Source: Paracoccaceae bacterium (GTDB lineage Bacteria > Pseudomonadota > Alphaproteobacteria > Rhodobacterales > Rhodobacteraceae). Taken from it: DNA of 34,380 nucleotides. This document shows, one piece after another, positions 24,615-33,537 of the stretch. The notes below the pieces were generated by a model, which made no database searches, was not told where the DNA came from, and was given only the letters and a program-made list of their open reading frames with translations. Numbering within the stretch: the stretch's first letter is position 1; each line of letters begins with the position of its first letter. Made by a program: the position numbers and the translations under genes. Location: assembly GCA_021296235.1 (NCBI GenBank), contig JAGWAS010000004.1:1-34380 (forward strand), in the 5' to 3' direction.

Positions 24615-25559
24615 GTGAAAAAAATACTCATCTCAGCCAGCTTGATAGCGACGATGGCATCAGGTGCTTGGGCTGCGAACATAGGCGTTACAATGGCACT
24701 GTTCGACGACAACTTCCTTACTGTCCTCCGAAACGGCATGATCAGAATGGCAGACGAAATGGATGGCGTCGAAGTGCAGGTAGAGGATGCCCAGAACGAT
24801 GTGGCCAAACAACTTGACCAAATCAATAATTTCATTGCTTCCGGGGTCGACGCAATAATTGTCAATCCTGTCGACACCTCGGCGACTCAGGCAATGACGG
24901 CAGCCGCCGAATCCGCGGGCGTGCCGCTGGTATATGTGAACCGTGAGCCAATCAATGTGGACCACCTGCCCGACAATCAAGCTTTTGTCGCATCCAATGA
25001 AATTGAATCCGGGACCCTTGAGGCTTTCGAGATTTGCAAGATCCTGCGCGCCCAAGGCAAGGCAGGCGGTGCGCGCGCCTACATGCTGATGGGTGAATTG
25101 TCCAATCAGGCCGCAGTCCAGCGCTCCAAAGACGTTCATGACGTAATCGGAATGGACATGTGCAAATTCATTACGCTCATTGATGAGCAAACGGCAAACT
25201 GGTCTCGCGACGAGGCGCAGGATCTGATGACCAACTGGCTGTCGGCCGGTGAGCCATTCGATGCCGTTTTTGCCAACAACGATGAGATGGCGATCGGAGC
25301 GATCCAGGCAATGAAGGCAGCCGGGTTGGACATGTCCGTAATCGTTGTCGGTGGAGTTGATGCCACGCAGGATGCCTTGGCGGCGATGGCGGCAGGGGAT
25401 CTCGACGTCACCGTCTTCCAAGACGCTGCCGGACAGGGCGCCGGCGCGCTCGACGCGGCCATAAGACTCGCTGACGGACAGGCGGTTGACCAGAAGGTCT
25501 ACATCCCCTTCCTGCTGGTCACTCCGGACAACATGGACCAGTTCATGACAAGGAATTAG
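24615..25559 (+). CDS. Periplasmic sugar-binding protein of a CUT2 ABC importer
   Basis: This is a 314-residue binding protein of the Peripla_BP_4 (ribose/inositol) family. A signal peptide spans about residues 1-21, ending GAWA-ANIGVTMA. Hallmarks are DDNFLTVLRNGM, QINNFIASGVDAIIVNPVDT, VYVNREP and FANNDEMAIGAIQAM. The NREP and NNDE segments contact sugar hydroxyls in this family. It most resembles rhizobial binding proteins for inositol- or ribose-like ligands, but the ligand cannot be read from sequence. The start is the GTG at 24615, preceded by AGGGAGA at good spacing; the ATG at 24585 would put polar residues before the signal peptide. It is the first gene of a three- or four-gene operon with a strong hairpin just after its stop. 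Confidence 0.88.
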   Translation: MKKILISASLIATMASGAWAANIGVTMALFDDNFLTVLRNGMIRMADEMDGVEVQVEDAQNDVAKQLDQINNFIASGVDAIIVNPVDTSATQAMTAAAESAGVPLVYVNREPINVDHLPDNQAFVASNEIESGTLEAFEICKILRAQGKAGGARAYMLMGELSNQAAVQRSKDVHDVIGMDMCKFITLIDEQTANWSRDEAQDLMTNWLSAGEPFDAVFANNDEMAIGAIQAMKAAGLDMSVIVVGGVDATQDALAAMAAGDLDVTVFQDAAGQGAGALDAAIRLADGQAVDQKVYIPFLLVTPDNMDQFMTRN

Positions 25560-25580
25560 GATCGCAACCTAAGGATCCTG

Positions 25581-25605
25581 CAGCGGCGCGGCGTCCGCGC
25601 CGCTG
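25581..25605 (+). terminator. Strong intergenic hairpin after the binding-protein gene
   Basis: CAGCGGCGCGG (25581-25591) and CCGCGCCGCTG (25595-25605) form a perfect 11-base-pair, GC-rich stem with a 3-base loop, starting 22 bases after the stop. On the plus strand the stem is followed by AAAATT, not a T-run, so it is not a full terminator. Such hairpins between binding-protein and permease genes typically protect the upstream mRNA and reduce downstream expression, giving excess binding protein. I infer that role here. Confidence 0.6.
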
Positions 25606-25647
25606 AAAATTCGGCGAATCTGTCCCAAACTGCACGGAATTGCTCGC

Positions 25648-26724
25648 ATGAAGAATAAGGCTGACGGAACAGGCGGAGCCACGTTTGATCGCTCCAAGAG
25701 AACTCTGCCCGGCGAACTCAACGTCTTTTTTGCCCTCGTGCTGATTGTAACCACCTTCGAGGCGCTCGGCTGGCTGCTTATCGGGGACAGCTTCCTCTTC
25801 AACACGCGCGAAAATGTGGACACGTTCTTCAACGAAGCACGCCTCAAAATCATTATCCTGCAGGTCTCCATTGTCGGGATTATTGCACTTGGCGTTACCC
25901 AGGTCATCATTACTGGGGGCATAGATCTGAGTTCCGGTTCAATCGTCGGTGTTACGGCCATGGTCACGATGAGTTTTGCTCAGGTCTCAATCGTAAACGG
26001 CAATCCGAATCCAAAGGCCATCTTTCTCGAACAGGGATGGCTTGACCTTCCGATCATTGTCCCGTTGGTGATCGGCCTTGCCTGCGGCATTGCCACCGGC
26101 ATGATCAATGGCTTGCTTGTTGCATACACCCGAATTCCACCGTTCATTGCCACTCTTGGGATGATGGTCGCGGCCAGGGGTGCAGCCAAATGGTGGTCAA
26201 AGGGCCGCCCAATCTCGTTTCCGACCGACGAGTACGCCGCGATCGGCAAGGGGCTGATGCCGGTGCTGATCTTCATTGCTCTCGCAATTCTGTTCGCTCT
26301 CATCCTCAAATTCACGCGATACGGCAAACACTGCTACGCAATCGGGTCGAATGTTGAGGCTGCCCGAATGTCGGGAATAAATGTCGAGCGGCATTTGGTT
26401 CTGGTCTACACAATTGCCGGAACACTGGCTGCCGTGGCGGCAATTGTCCTTTCCTCCAAGAACCTGACCGCCCAGGCAGGCATGGGTGTCATGTATGAGC
26501 TGGATGCGATCGCGATGGCAGTCATCGGCGGCGTTTCGCTTTCGGGAGGGCGAGGATCCATTTTTGGAACCGTAATCGGGGCCCTGATATTCGGCGTGAT
26601 CATCTCTGGATTTACGTTCCTGAAGCTGGACGCCTATTACCAGGAAATGGCAAAGGGAGCGATAATTGTTGGTGCGGTGGTGCTGGACCAGTGGAGACAG
26701 AGGCGCCAGACGCTCGGAGGCTAG
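25648..26724 (+). CDS. CUT2 sugar ABC importer permease
   Basis: This is a 358-residue inner-membrane permease of the RbsC/FrcC/BPD_transp_2 type. A hydrophilic N-terminal extension of about 28 residues precedes some nine membrane helices. The family motifs TGGIDLSSGSIVG (about 90-102) and GGVSLSGGRGSIFGTVIGALI (about 296-316) are clear. It presumably forms a homodimer with the ATPase encoded just downstream, whose ribosome site GGAGG lies inside this gene's end. The initiation signal before the ATG at 25648 is weak, in keeping with lower expression than the binding protein. Confidence 0.9.
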   Translation: MKNKADGTGGATFDRSKRTLPGELNVFFALVLIVTTFEALGWLLIGDSFLFNTRENVDTFFNEARLKIIILQVSIVGIIALGVTQVIITGGIDLSSGSIVGVTAMVTMSFAQVSIVNGNPNPKAIFLEQGWLDLPIIVPLVIGLACGIATGMINGLLVAYTRIPPFIATLGMMVAARGAAKWWSKGRPISFPTDEYAAIGKGLMPVLIFIALAILFALILKFTRYGKHCYAIGSNVEAARMSGINVERHLVLVYTIAGTLAAVAAIVLSSKNLTAQAGMGVMYELDAIAMAVIGGVSLSGGRGSIFGTVIGALIFGVIISGFTFLKLDAYYQEMAKGAIIVGAVVLDQWRQRRQTLGG

Positions 26725-26727
26725 AAG

Positions 26728-27498
26728 ATGACCCGGCAAGTTCTGAACACCGAAGGATTGACCAAACACTATGGAGGAGTCCACGCACTTGAGGAAGCCG
26801 ACTTCGAGATTCATGCCGGTGAACATGTTGCAATTGTAGGGGACAATGGCGCCGGAAAATCAACCTTCGTCAGGCAGATCACGGCGGTGGAACAAAGAAC
26901 CAGAGGAAAAATCTGGTTTGATGGAAATGAAGTGAACTTCGCTGGGCCTCTCGAAGCCAGGGAAGCCGGCATAGAAACGGTATTCCAGAATCTTGCGCTC
27001 GCCGATGACCTTGACGTGCCCGACAACTTGTTTCTTGGTCGCGAGAAATTCCTTCTCAATCTTGGACCGTTTTCGATCCTTGATTATGGTGGCATGCGCA
27101 AAGCAACACTCGACGCCCTAATGAAGACGGGCGTCAAGATTCCAAGCATAAGGAACACGATCAGAAGAATGTCAGGTGGACAAAGACAGTGCGTTGCCAT
27201 TGCCAGGACGGCAACCTTCCACTCAAAACTGACAATAATGGACGAACCGACCGCCGCGCTTGGAGTCCAGGAGACATCTCAGGTCGAAAACATCATCAGG
27301 ACGCTCAAGAAGGCCGGCGAGCCCCTTATTCTGATAAGCCACAACATGCGGCAGGTCTTTGATCTTGTCGACCGGATTGTTGTGTTCAGGAGGGGCCGGA
27401 TCGTTGCAAACCTCAACAAGGAAGATACCGATCAGCAGGAAGTGGTTGCATACATCACCGGTGCCAAGTCCGGAAACGGGCAAGCGAATCTAACTTGA
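26728..27498 (+). CDS. Single-domain sugar ABC importer ATPase (FrcA-like)
   Basis: This is a 256-residue ATPase with one nucleotide-binding domain. It has Walker A GDNGAGKST (about 38-46), the family-specific FQNLALADDL Q-loop region, signature MSGGQRQCVAIAR, and Walker B LTIMDEPTAALGVQE. Most CUT2 sugar ATPases have two fused domains (about 500 residues). The single-domain form is like FrcA of the Sinorhizobium fructose importer, and it should act as a homodimer. The gene is 3 bases after the permease, and the next small gene follows after 9 bases. Confidence 0.9.
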   Translation: MTRQVLNTEGLTKHYGGVHALEEADFEIHAGEHVAIVGDNGAGKSTFVRQITAVEQRTRGKIWFDGNEVNFAGPLEAREAGIETVFQNLALADDLDVPDNLFLGREKFLLNLGPFSILDYGGMRKATLDALMKTGVKIPSIRNTIRRMSGGQRQCVAIARTATFHSKLTIMDEPTAALGVQETSQVENIIRTLKKAGEPLILISHNMRQVFDLVDRIVVFRRGRIVANLNKEDTDQQEVVAYITGAKSGNGQANLT

Positions 27499-27507
27499 GA
27501 GGAACAA

Positions 27508-27696
27508 ATGGGATTTCTGGATCTGCGCCACCCCTTCTTTCGTCCCTTGTGGCTACGGATTGCAACCGTCGCTGCTTGCATTGTTTGGGCAGTGGTCGAA
27601 TTCGTAACCGGTCAGCCGTTCTGGGGAATGCTCTTTCTGGGAATCGGCGCATATGCTGGATGGCAGTTCTTCGTTGATTGGAAGACGCCCGAATGA
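27508..27696 (+). CDS. Small two-helix membrane protein, function unknown
   Basis: This is a 62-residue protein opening MGFLDLRHPFFRPLW, with two hydrophobic segments (about 17-36 and 39-56) and a short acidic end. GAGAGGAACAA precedes the ATG and the gene is 9 bases after the ATPase, so it is very probably translated. I recall similar small proteins starting with a D-x-RHPFFRP-x-W box in other alphaproteobacteria; none has a known function. Co-transcription suggests, but does not show, a link to the sugar importer. Confidence 0.7.
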   Translation: MGFLDLRHPFFRPLWLRIATVAACIVWAVVEFVTGQPFWGMLFLGIGAYAGWQFFVDWKTPE

Positions 27697-28093
27697 TGTC
27701 TGGACTCCATGATTGAGTTGGTAGCCCTGCCCCGGGTGGGCGGGTTTCATTGGGTTCATTTCGGTTCCGATTCAAGGTTCATGTGTTCCAGTGCAATTCG
27801 GAGACTTTCAAACTGTGGAATCCCGATGGACCGTCTGCGGCAATCCGTGTGAATTTGTCGGCAGGTTCCGAGTGAATGTAGCCGCAATTTCCTCCTTTGA
27901 GCGGGCATCAGAACAACGGTAACTCGAAGGATGGCCGGAACGAGTGTGCTTTCGACAGGCGGCTATGGCGGACGATGCTCTTGGAAACCATGACATGAGA
28001 CGGCCATGGTTGCTGCAATCCGAAAGTGGTCCAGATTGCCGCAAAATCAGAAAACCGATCCTGGTTTGGCGATGAACCGGAGAACAAGGCGGC
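27697..28093. other. Intergenic region, possible terminator only
   Basis: About 400 bases between the sugar operon and the next membrane protein gene. A GC-rich hairpin (27726-27744) near its left end may terminate the sugar operon. The rest is without recognisable genes; open frames on the minus strand (for example 27808-28218) lack any family character. The promoter for 28094 onward must lie here, but I could not pick one with confidence. Confidence 0.45.
27726..27744 (+). terminator. Possible terminator of the sugar operon
   Basis: CCTGCCC (27726-27732) pairs with GGGCGGG (27738-27744), with one G-U pair, around a 5-base loop. It is followed by TTTCATT, a short T-run. It lies 30 bases after the stop of the small membrane protein. 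The structure is moderate and the T tract is weak. Confidence 0.35.
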
Positions 28094-29524
28094 ATGTGGA
28101 TGATGAAGCACAGAACAGCAACAACTGGAGTGGCTGCTTTGGCGGCCCTTCCCTTGGTTCCCGCCGACGCATTGGGGCACACTTCGGAACAGAGCTTCGT
28201 GTTGCTACTTCCAACCAAGCTCTACATTTCAGCAGGCATCATGGCTGTTGCGTTGACGGTGCTGATCCTGGCGGTGGCACCGTCGTTCACCTCAAGAAGA
28301 GCATTTGCCACCCGACGGCTTTTGGCAATTGAACCTCCTGTTGAACTAAAAACTGCGACGAGCTTAGTTTCCCTCCTGCTGTTGGGCACTCTGATAGGAT
28401 TGGGTTTTTTCGGTTCTCACGATCCATTGTCCAACCCACTGCCGCTTGCGATTTGGACGGTTTGGTGGATGGCCATGCTGTTCATTCAGGGGGTGGCGGG
28501 AGACATTTGGGGTTGGATAAACCCATGGACGGGGCTCCACAGACTTCTTGTCCGCAACGGTCGCGACGGGTTTGTCCCTGCCCTGCCCGACTGGGCATGC
28601 CATTCCATTGCCATCACATCGTTGCTGGCGTTCCACATCTTCGCACTTGCGGATCCGGCACCGGACGACCCGAAACGGCTTGCCGGATTTGTATTTGCCT
28701 ACTGGGTGTTCAGCTTTATCGGCATGCTGATCTTTGGACGGATTGTCTGGTTTGAGAAATGCGAGTGCTTCTCCGTCCTGTTCAGCCTTTTTGCACGCCT
28801 CTCGCCGTTTCGGCTATCGGCCGGGAGGTTCGAATTCGGACTTTCGGGCTGGCAACTCGTCCGGATGGAAAGAGTGCCGACTGGGATGGCACTCTTCGCC
28901 TTGATTGCACTTGGGACCGGTAGTTTTGATGGCCTCAACGAGACCTTTTGGTGGCTGGCGCTCATCGGTGTCAATCCACTTGAATTTCCCGGCCGTTCAG
29001 CGGTGATAGCTGAAACTGTTGTTGGCTTGCTGGCGGCCCCGATCCTACTGGTTGCCGTGTTTGGCACCTGCACCTGGGCAGGAACGCTGCTGGCCGGATC
29101 CAACGGCACCGCAGGCAAAACCAGCTTCGGCACGGCATTCCGCAGGTTGGCGGTTTCAGTGCTACCGATTGCCCTTGGCTACCACTTTGCCCACTATCTG
29201 ACCGCGTTCATGGTCAACATCCAATATGCGGTTGCCACGGTTTCTGACCCGTTGCATACCGGTGCGGATTATCTGGGCCTCGGCAATTTTTACGTCACCA
29301 CCGGCTTTTTCAACACCCGGGACTCGGTTCGGATAATTTGGCTTACCCAGTGCTTTGCAGTTGTTGCCGGGCACGTACTCGCCGTCATTGCCGCCCATGA
29401 AATTGCATGCCGCATCTTTGGAACCGGAAGGCAGGCCTTCCTCAGTCAATTGCCTGTTTCCGTGTTCATGATCCTGTACACGTTGCTAAGTCTTTGGCTT
29501 TTGGCATCGCCGCGGGGTGCATGA
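28094..29524 (+). CDS. Polytopic inner-membrane protein, function unknown
   Basis: This is a 476-residue protein with an N-terminal signal-like segment (about 1-28, ending DALGH). A short conserved-looking stretch HTSEQSFVLLLPTKLYI and about ten membrane helices follow. Notable sequence includes GVAGDIWGWINPWTGLHRLL (about 135-154) and GYHFAHYLTAFMV near residue 366, with paired His residues inside a helix. I recall close relatives in alpha- and betaproteobacteria annotated after a fenitrothion hydrolase, but this is memory, and the polytopic character makes hydrolase annotation doubtful. It precedes the Liv-type importer by 106 bases on the same strand and may be co-transcribed with it. The start could also be the ATG at 28100 or 28103. 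Confidence 0.72.
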   Translation: MWMMKHRTATTGVAALAALPLVPADALGHTSEQSFVLLLPTKLYISAGIMAVALTVLILAVAPSFTSRRAFATRRLLAIEPPVELKTATSLVSLLLLGTLIGLGFFGSHDPLSNPLPLAIWTVWWMAMLFIQGVAGDIWGWINPWTGLHRLLVRNGRDGFVPALPDWACHSIAITSLLAFHIFALADPAPDDPKRLAGFVFAYWVFSFIGMLIFGRIVWFEKCECFSVLFSLFARLSPFRLSAGRFEFGLSGWQLVRMERVPTGMALFALIALGTGSFDGLNETFWWLALIGVNPLEFPGRSAVIAETVVGLLAAPILLVAVFGTCTWAGTLLAGSNGTAGKTSFGTAFRRLAVSVLPIALGYHFAHYLTAFMVNIQYAVATVSDPLHTGADYLGLGNFYVTTGFFNTRDSVRIIWLTQCFAVVAGHVLAVIAAHEIACRIFGTGRQAFLSQLPVSVFMILYTLLSLWLLASPRGA

Positions 29525-29630
29525 GGCAGTGCCAAACTTTGGAAAGAACTGGACTTGCAAGCGACTTTGTTGCACGATTTGCGCTTGTTAGCCGCCGGGT
29601 GCGGCAGCCGAACTCTTTGGGAGAGGAACC

Positions 29631-30932
29631 ATGCACAAGACACAAAAAACAACAACTCCGGTTACCCGCAGGGGTGCCCTGAAGACATTGGGAACGGGCG
29701 TTGGTGCGCTGGCGGCGGTCAGTGCGGTGCCGGGATTCCGATTTTCGCAGGCACACGGCTCCGAGCCGATCCGAGTTGGTTTTCAGGTTCACAGGACTGG
29801 AATCGGTGCCGCCTATGGAAGATGGTATGACCGAACCACACAGGCAGCAGCCAAGCGGATCAACGATGCGGGAGGCATAAACGGAAGGCCGCTGGAGATC
29901 ATTGCCGCAGACGACGGCACCGATCCCAAGCGCGGCGCAGAGGTCGTGGAAAAACTTGCCACGCAGGAAAACTGCGATGTCGTATTCGGCACGCTTTTCA
30001 GCCATGTCGTTGTTGGTTCGGCACCCCGGGCCGGTGAACTGAAGATACCCTATTTTGTGGTGTCCGAGGGCCATCATGTGGCAAGTGGAATTCTCAATCG
30101 CTACACGCTCCAACCCGGAATTACCGACGTCAAGAGCCAGGTTGAGGCGATGGCGCCGTTCGTTGTCAACAATCTGGGCAAGAAGGTCACGATGGTTTTT
30201 CCGGATTATGCGTTCGGCCATGACCACCGCGACTATTTCTCGGCCGCAGTTGAGAGGAGCGGCGGCTCGATTGGTGCCCTCATTCCGATTCCGCCAACCG
30301 AAACTTCGTTCACCAAATACTTTCCGAACATCCCGCAGGACACGGAGGTTCTCTATCATGTCATGGTCGGCCCGGCCGTGCTTACCTTTGTTAAGGAACT
30401 CGGCGAGTTTTTTGGATCCAGTGGGCCGCAATTGTTCGGATTCATCGACAGCCTTGAAGCCGTCGATATCGGCAGTTCCGGACTCGAGTTTCTTAACGGT
30501 TCACATTTTTGGGAAGGATTCCCAAGATATGCACAAGCCGATCAATCGAGCCATGATGCCGCCTACCGCGCTGCCGTTGGAGTTGATGCGAACGGAGCGT
30601 CAGTTTCCGATCCACAGGATGTATCAACCTATGCGCACATGTTCGGCTGCTGGGAAACGCTCAACGTCATCAAGGCGGGAATGGAGGCTGCCAACTATCG
30701 CGGTCCGAACGACCGGACAGCACTCATTGAGGCGGTTGAGGCCATGAACCAAATTCCGCTTTCCGATGACCACCCACAGGGTTCCAAGCTCTTCAACGGC
30801 AAATCCCACCAAGTGTTCGGGCATCAGTACATCTCCAAGGTTGCGGACGGCAGGCTTGATCTGGTCCACACGACATCGATTGAGGATACGATGTATCCCG
30901 ACGAGGTGGACTACACGACCCAATCCTTCTGA
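29631..30932 (+). CDS. Branched-chain amino acid/amide-type ABC binding protein
   Basis: This is a 433-residue periplasmic binding protein of the Peripla_BP_6 (LivJ/UrtA/AmiC) class. The N-terminus TRRGALKTLGTGVGALAAVSAVPG resembles a twin-arginine signal with cleavage near the QAHG-SEP segment. The mature domain begins IRVGFQVHRTGIGAAYG, and RINDAGGINGRPLEIIAADDGTDPKRG is the family's N-terminal lobe signature. Binding proteins of this class take leucine-type amino acids, urea, short amides or aromatic acids, and the sequence does not settle which. A strong GGGAGAGGAAC ribosome site precedes the ATG. It is the first of five transporter genes in LivJHMGF order. Confidence 0.88.
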   Translation: MHKTQKTTTPVTRRGALKTLGTGVGALAAVSAVPGFRFSQAHGSEPIRVGFQVHRTGIGAAYGRWYDRTTQAAAKRINDAGGINGRPLEIIAADDGTDPKRGAEVVEKLATQENCDVVFGTLFSHVVVGSAPRAGELKIPYFVVSEGHHVASGILNRYTLQPGITDVKSQVEAMAPFVVNNLGKKVTMVFPDYAFGHDHRDYFSAAVERSGGSIGALIPIPPTETSFTKYFPNIPQDTEVLYHVMVGPAVLTFVKELGEFFGSSGPQLFGFIDSLEAVDIGSSGLEFLNGSHFWEGFPRYAQADQSSHDAAYRAAVGVDANGASVSDPQDVSTYAHMFGCWETLNVIKAGMEAANYRGPNDRTALIEAVEAMNQIPLSDDHPQGSKLFNGKSHQVFGHQYISKVADGRLDLVHTTSIEDTMYPDEVDYTTQSF

Positions 30933-30959
30933 GAAGCTGGAAGCGGCCAGAGGATCGCG

Positions 30960-31886
30960 ATGGATTTCGGTCCACACCTCTTTCTGGCGACACTTGAAGG
31001 CGCAATAACGGCCGCTGTCATTTCATTGACGGCGGCCGGTCTCAGCATTGTCTTCGGCATCATGCGCGTGGTCAACGTGGCCCACGGTGAATTCTTCATG
31101 CTCGGCGCAGTGGGCGCCTGGTGGGTAACAACTGCGGTCGGCGGCCATCCGGCATTTGGATTTGCCGCGGCACTAATCGCGGCGCCACTTTTTGTCGGAG
31201 CAATTGCCGCTTTGGCCGATCGGCTGGTGCTGTTCAGGCTCGGATACGATCCGGAACGCACAATTGTTGCCACAATTGGCATCCTCTATGTCATTCAGCA
31301 GGTAACGCTGATGACCTTCGGCCCGGATGCGCGTCCTGTTGAACCTCCATTCAACAAACGCATACCGATCCCTTGGTTGGGGATCGGAGAGAACGGCCTC
31401 GAACTGACTTGGCCATGGGGACTTGCGACAACCACGTACAAGCTTGCGGTGATCGTTGCCGCAGCCGTGATCCTTTTCGGTGTTTGGCAGTTTCTTTCCC
31501 GAACCCGTTTTGGGTTGCTCATGCGCGCCACACAGCTCGACAGGGAAATGGCAACCGCATTCGGAATTCCGGTACGCAAAATCTATGCCCGGGTATTCGG
31601 ATTTGGAGCAGCGATTGCCGCACTCGGCGCGGTGTTGATTGTCCCGGTTCAGCAGGCCCACTACCTGATGGGGACCGACCCGCTCCTGCTGTCTTTCATA
31701 GTGGTGATAATCGGCGGGCTCGGCAGCCTGCCCGGAACCATCGTCGCCGCGGTTCTCATTGGCATGAGCGATGGAATTATCTCCGTCTTCTTCTCACCCA
31801 CCTTGGCCAAAATCCTGGCGACACTGCTCGTTGCATTCGTGCTTGTGTTCCGTCCTCAGGGCCTGTTCGGCAAGGCGCAGGCATGA
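30960..31886 (+). CDS. LivH-type ABC permease
   Basis: This is a 308-residue membrane permease of the LivH family. Diagnostic stretches are GLSIVFGIMRVVNVAHGEFFMLGA (about 23-46) and IIGGLGSLPGTIVAAVLIG near residue 260. Eight to nine helices are visible. AGAGG precedes the ATG. The stop overlaps the livM-type start by 4 bases (ATGA), implying coupled synthesis of the permease heterodimer. Confidence 0.92.
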   Translation: MDFGPHLFLATLEGAITAAVISLTAAGLSIVFGIMRVVNVAHGEFFMLGAVGAWWVTTAVGGHPAFGFAAALIAAPLFVGAIAALADRLVLFRLGYDPERTIVATIGILYVIQQVTLMTFGPDARPVEPPFNKRIPIPWLGIGENGLELTWPWGLATTTYKLAVIVAAAVILFGVWQFLSRTRFGLLMRATQLDREMATAFGIPVRKIYARVFGFGAAIAALGAVLIVPVQQAHYLMGTDPLLLSFIVVIIGGLGSLPGTIVAAVLIGMSDGIISVFFSPTLAKILATLLVAFVLVFRPQGLFGKAQA

Positions 31887-32827
31887 CAGGGAACCTCAAA
31901 GAAAATTCTCTGCACGTCGGAGTTCTCGTCATCTTGGCAGCTCTCTTCTTCGTTGTGTCCGACTACCATGACGGGAACCTGGCACGCATCATGGTTCTGG
32001 CGGTCTATGCGGTTGGGTACAACCTTTTGTTTGGCTATTCTGGATTGCTGAGTTTGGGTCATGCCCTGTTCTTCGCCGCCGGAATGTATGGGCTTGGACT
32101 GTCGATGAACCTGCTTGGATTTGCCGCACTGCCTGCCCTCTTGGTCGGGATTGTCTTTTCTGCTGGCGTATCGGCAATTGTCGGATTTCTTGCCCTCAGA
32201 ACATCCGGCGTTGCCTTCATGATCGTTACCCTTATGTTTGCACAGGCAGGTTTCCTTACTGCGCTGCATTTCGGCGAATACACAAGGGGCGATGAAGGGT
32301 TCGTCATTCAGCAGGCAAGCCGGATGATCGCCGGCATTGATCTTTCCGCACACGCCAACCGTTATTTCGCCGCATTCGGATTTTTCGCGCTTTCATATGT
32401 CGCCGTCGCGATCCTTGTGCGATCCCCGTTTGGCAGGTGCCTTGTTGCCATTCGGGAAAATGAAGAGCGTGCCCGCATGCTGGGCTATGACGTTTGGATG
32501 CACAAATATCTTGCCGTCATTGCATCGGGCACGATTTCTGGGTTGTCCGGCGCAGCCTATGCACTCCTGTTCGGCTATGCAGGGGCCACATTCGCTTCGG
32601 TTCAGTATTCAATCCTGCCCCTCCTGTGGGTGCTGCTCGGCGGGGCCGGGACAACGATCGGTCCGTTGATTGGAACCGCCTTTGCATTTTACCTTATCGA
32701 TTTGGCGAGCGAGATTACGACCGCCCACCTTCTGGTTGTCGGACTGACCATCGTTCTCCTGACCCTGTTTGCGCCACAGGGAATCTCAGGGGAGTTGCGA
32801 CGTCGGGGATTGAAGTGGCTTCCATGA
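31883..32827 (+). CDS. LivM-type ABC permease
   Basis: This is a 314-residue permease of the LivM family, partner of the preceding LivH-type protein. LFGYSGLLSLGHALFFAAGMY (about 48-68) and the cytoplasmic coupling segment GRCLVAIRENEERARMLGYDV (about 184-204) are diagnostic. I start it at the ATG overlapping the LivH stop; the open frame upstream to 31373 is only the shadow of livH. The gene ends overlapping the next ATPase start by 4 bases. Confidence 0.92.
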   Translation: MTGNLKENSLHVGVLVILAALFFVVSDYHDGNLARIMVLAVYAVGYNLLFGYSGLLSLGHALFFAAGMYGLGLSMNLLGFAALPALLVGIVFSAGVSAIVGFLALRTSGVAFMIVTLMFAQAGFLTALHFGEYTRGDEGFVIQQASRMIAGIDLSAHANRYFAAFGFFALSYVAVAILVRSPFGRCLVAIRENEERARMLGYDVWMHKYLAVIASGTISGLSGAAYALLFGYAGATFASVQYSILPLLWVLLGGAGTTIGPLIGTAFAFYLIDLASEITTAHLLVVGLTIVLLTLFAPQGISGELRRRGLKWLP

Positions 32828-33537
32828 ATCTTCTTGAAACCCGCTGCCTTTCACGGAGTTTCGGTGGCCTCAAGGCGGTCGACAATGTTGATTTTGCAGT
32901 GCCGGAAGGTCAGGTCAGAGCTCTTATCGGCCCCAACGGAGCCGGAAAATCCACATTCGTAGCGGCAGTCTGCGGCCGAATTCGCGCCGAAAGCGGCTCG
33001 GTTCATTTCGATGGGAAGGACATATCCCGCCTACCTGCCCACAGGCGGATCGAAATGGGTATGGCCTACACCTTTCAGATCACATCCGTGTTCGCAAACC
33101 TGACCGCTCACGAAAACGTCGCATTGGGTGTGCGTCGCATCGCGCGGCTGGGAAGACGGGACATTGACCAAAAGGTCATGGAGGTGCTGGATCGGGTCGG
33201 GTTGGCCGAACGCTCCGATCAAAGTGCCGGTGACTTGAGCTACGGCCATCAAAGACTGCTGGAAATTGCCATGGGGCTCGGCCAAATGCCGAAGCTGTTC
33301 ATTATGGACGAGCCAACACAAGGACTCGCCGAAGGTGAAATCGAGGAATTCAAGCACCTGATCCGGCAACTCGCCGGGGACACCACAATTCTCCTGATTG
33401 AGCATAACATGAACGTTGTCATGGAAACCGCCGAACAAATCACGGTCCTGAATTCCGGCTGTGTCCTTGCCGAGGGAACACCTGAAGAAGTGCGGGCCAA
33501 CAGCGATGTTCAGGCAGCCTATCTCGGCACCGGATAA
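32824..33537 (+). CDS. LivG-type ABC ATPase
   Basis: This is a 237-residue ATP-binding subunit. It has Walker A GPNGAGKST (about 38-46), the LivG-type FQITSVFANLTAHENVALG region, signature LSYGHQRLLEIAMG, Walker B LFIMDEPTQGLAEGE and switch His in LLIEHNM. The Gly-to-Tyr-Gly signature variant LSYG is normal for LivG. The start at 32824 overlaps the livM-type stop (ATGA); the frame upstream of it is spurious. The stop shares one base with the livF-type start. Confidence 0.92.
   Translation: MNLLETRCLSRSFGGLKAVDNVDFAVPEGQVRALIGPNGAGKSTFVAAVCGRIRAESGSVHFDGKDISRLPAHRRIEMGMAYTFQITSVFANLTAHENVALGVRRIARLGRRDIDQKVMEVLDRVGLAERSDQSAGDLSYGHQRLLEIAMGLGQMPKLFIMDEPTQGLAEGEIEEFKHLIRQLAGDTTILLIEHNMNVVMETAEQITVLNSGCVLAEGTPEEVRANSDVQAAYLGTG

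Noticed and set aside
25581..25605. Reading the strong hairpin as a full rho-independent terminator
   Set aside because: No T-run follows on the plus strand, and the permease and ATPase downstream need the same transcript; an attenuating or stabilising stem is more likely.
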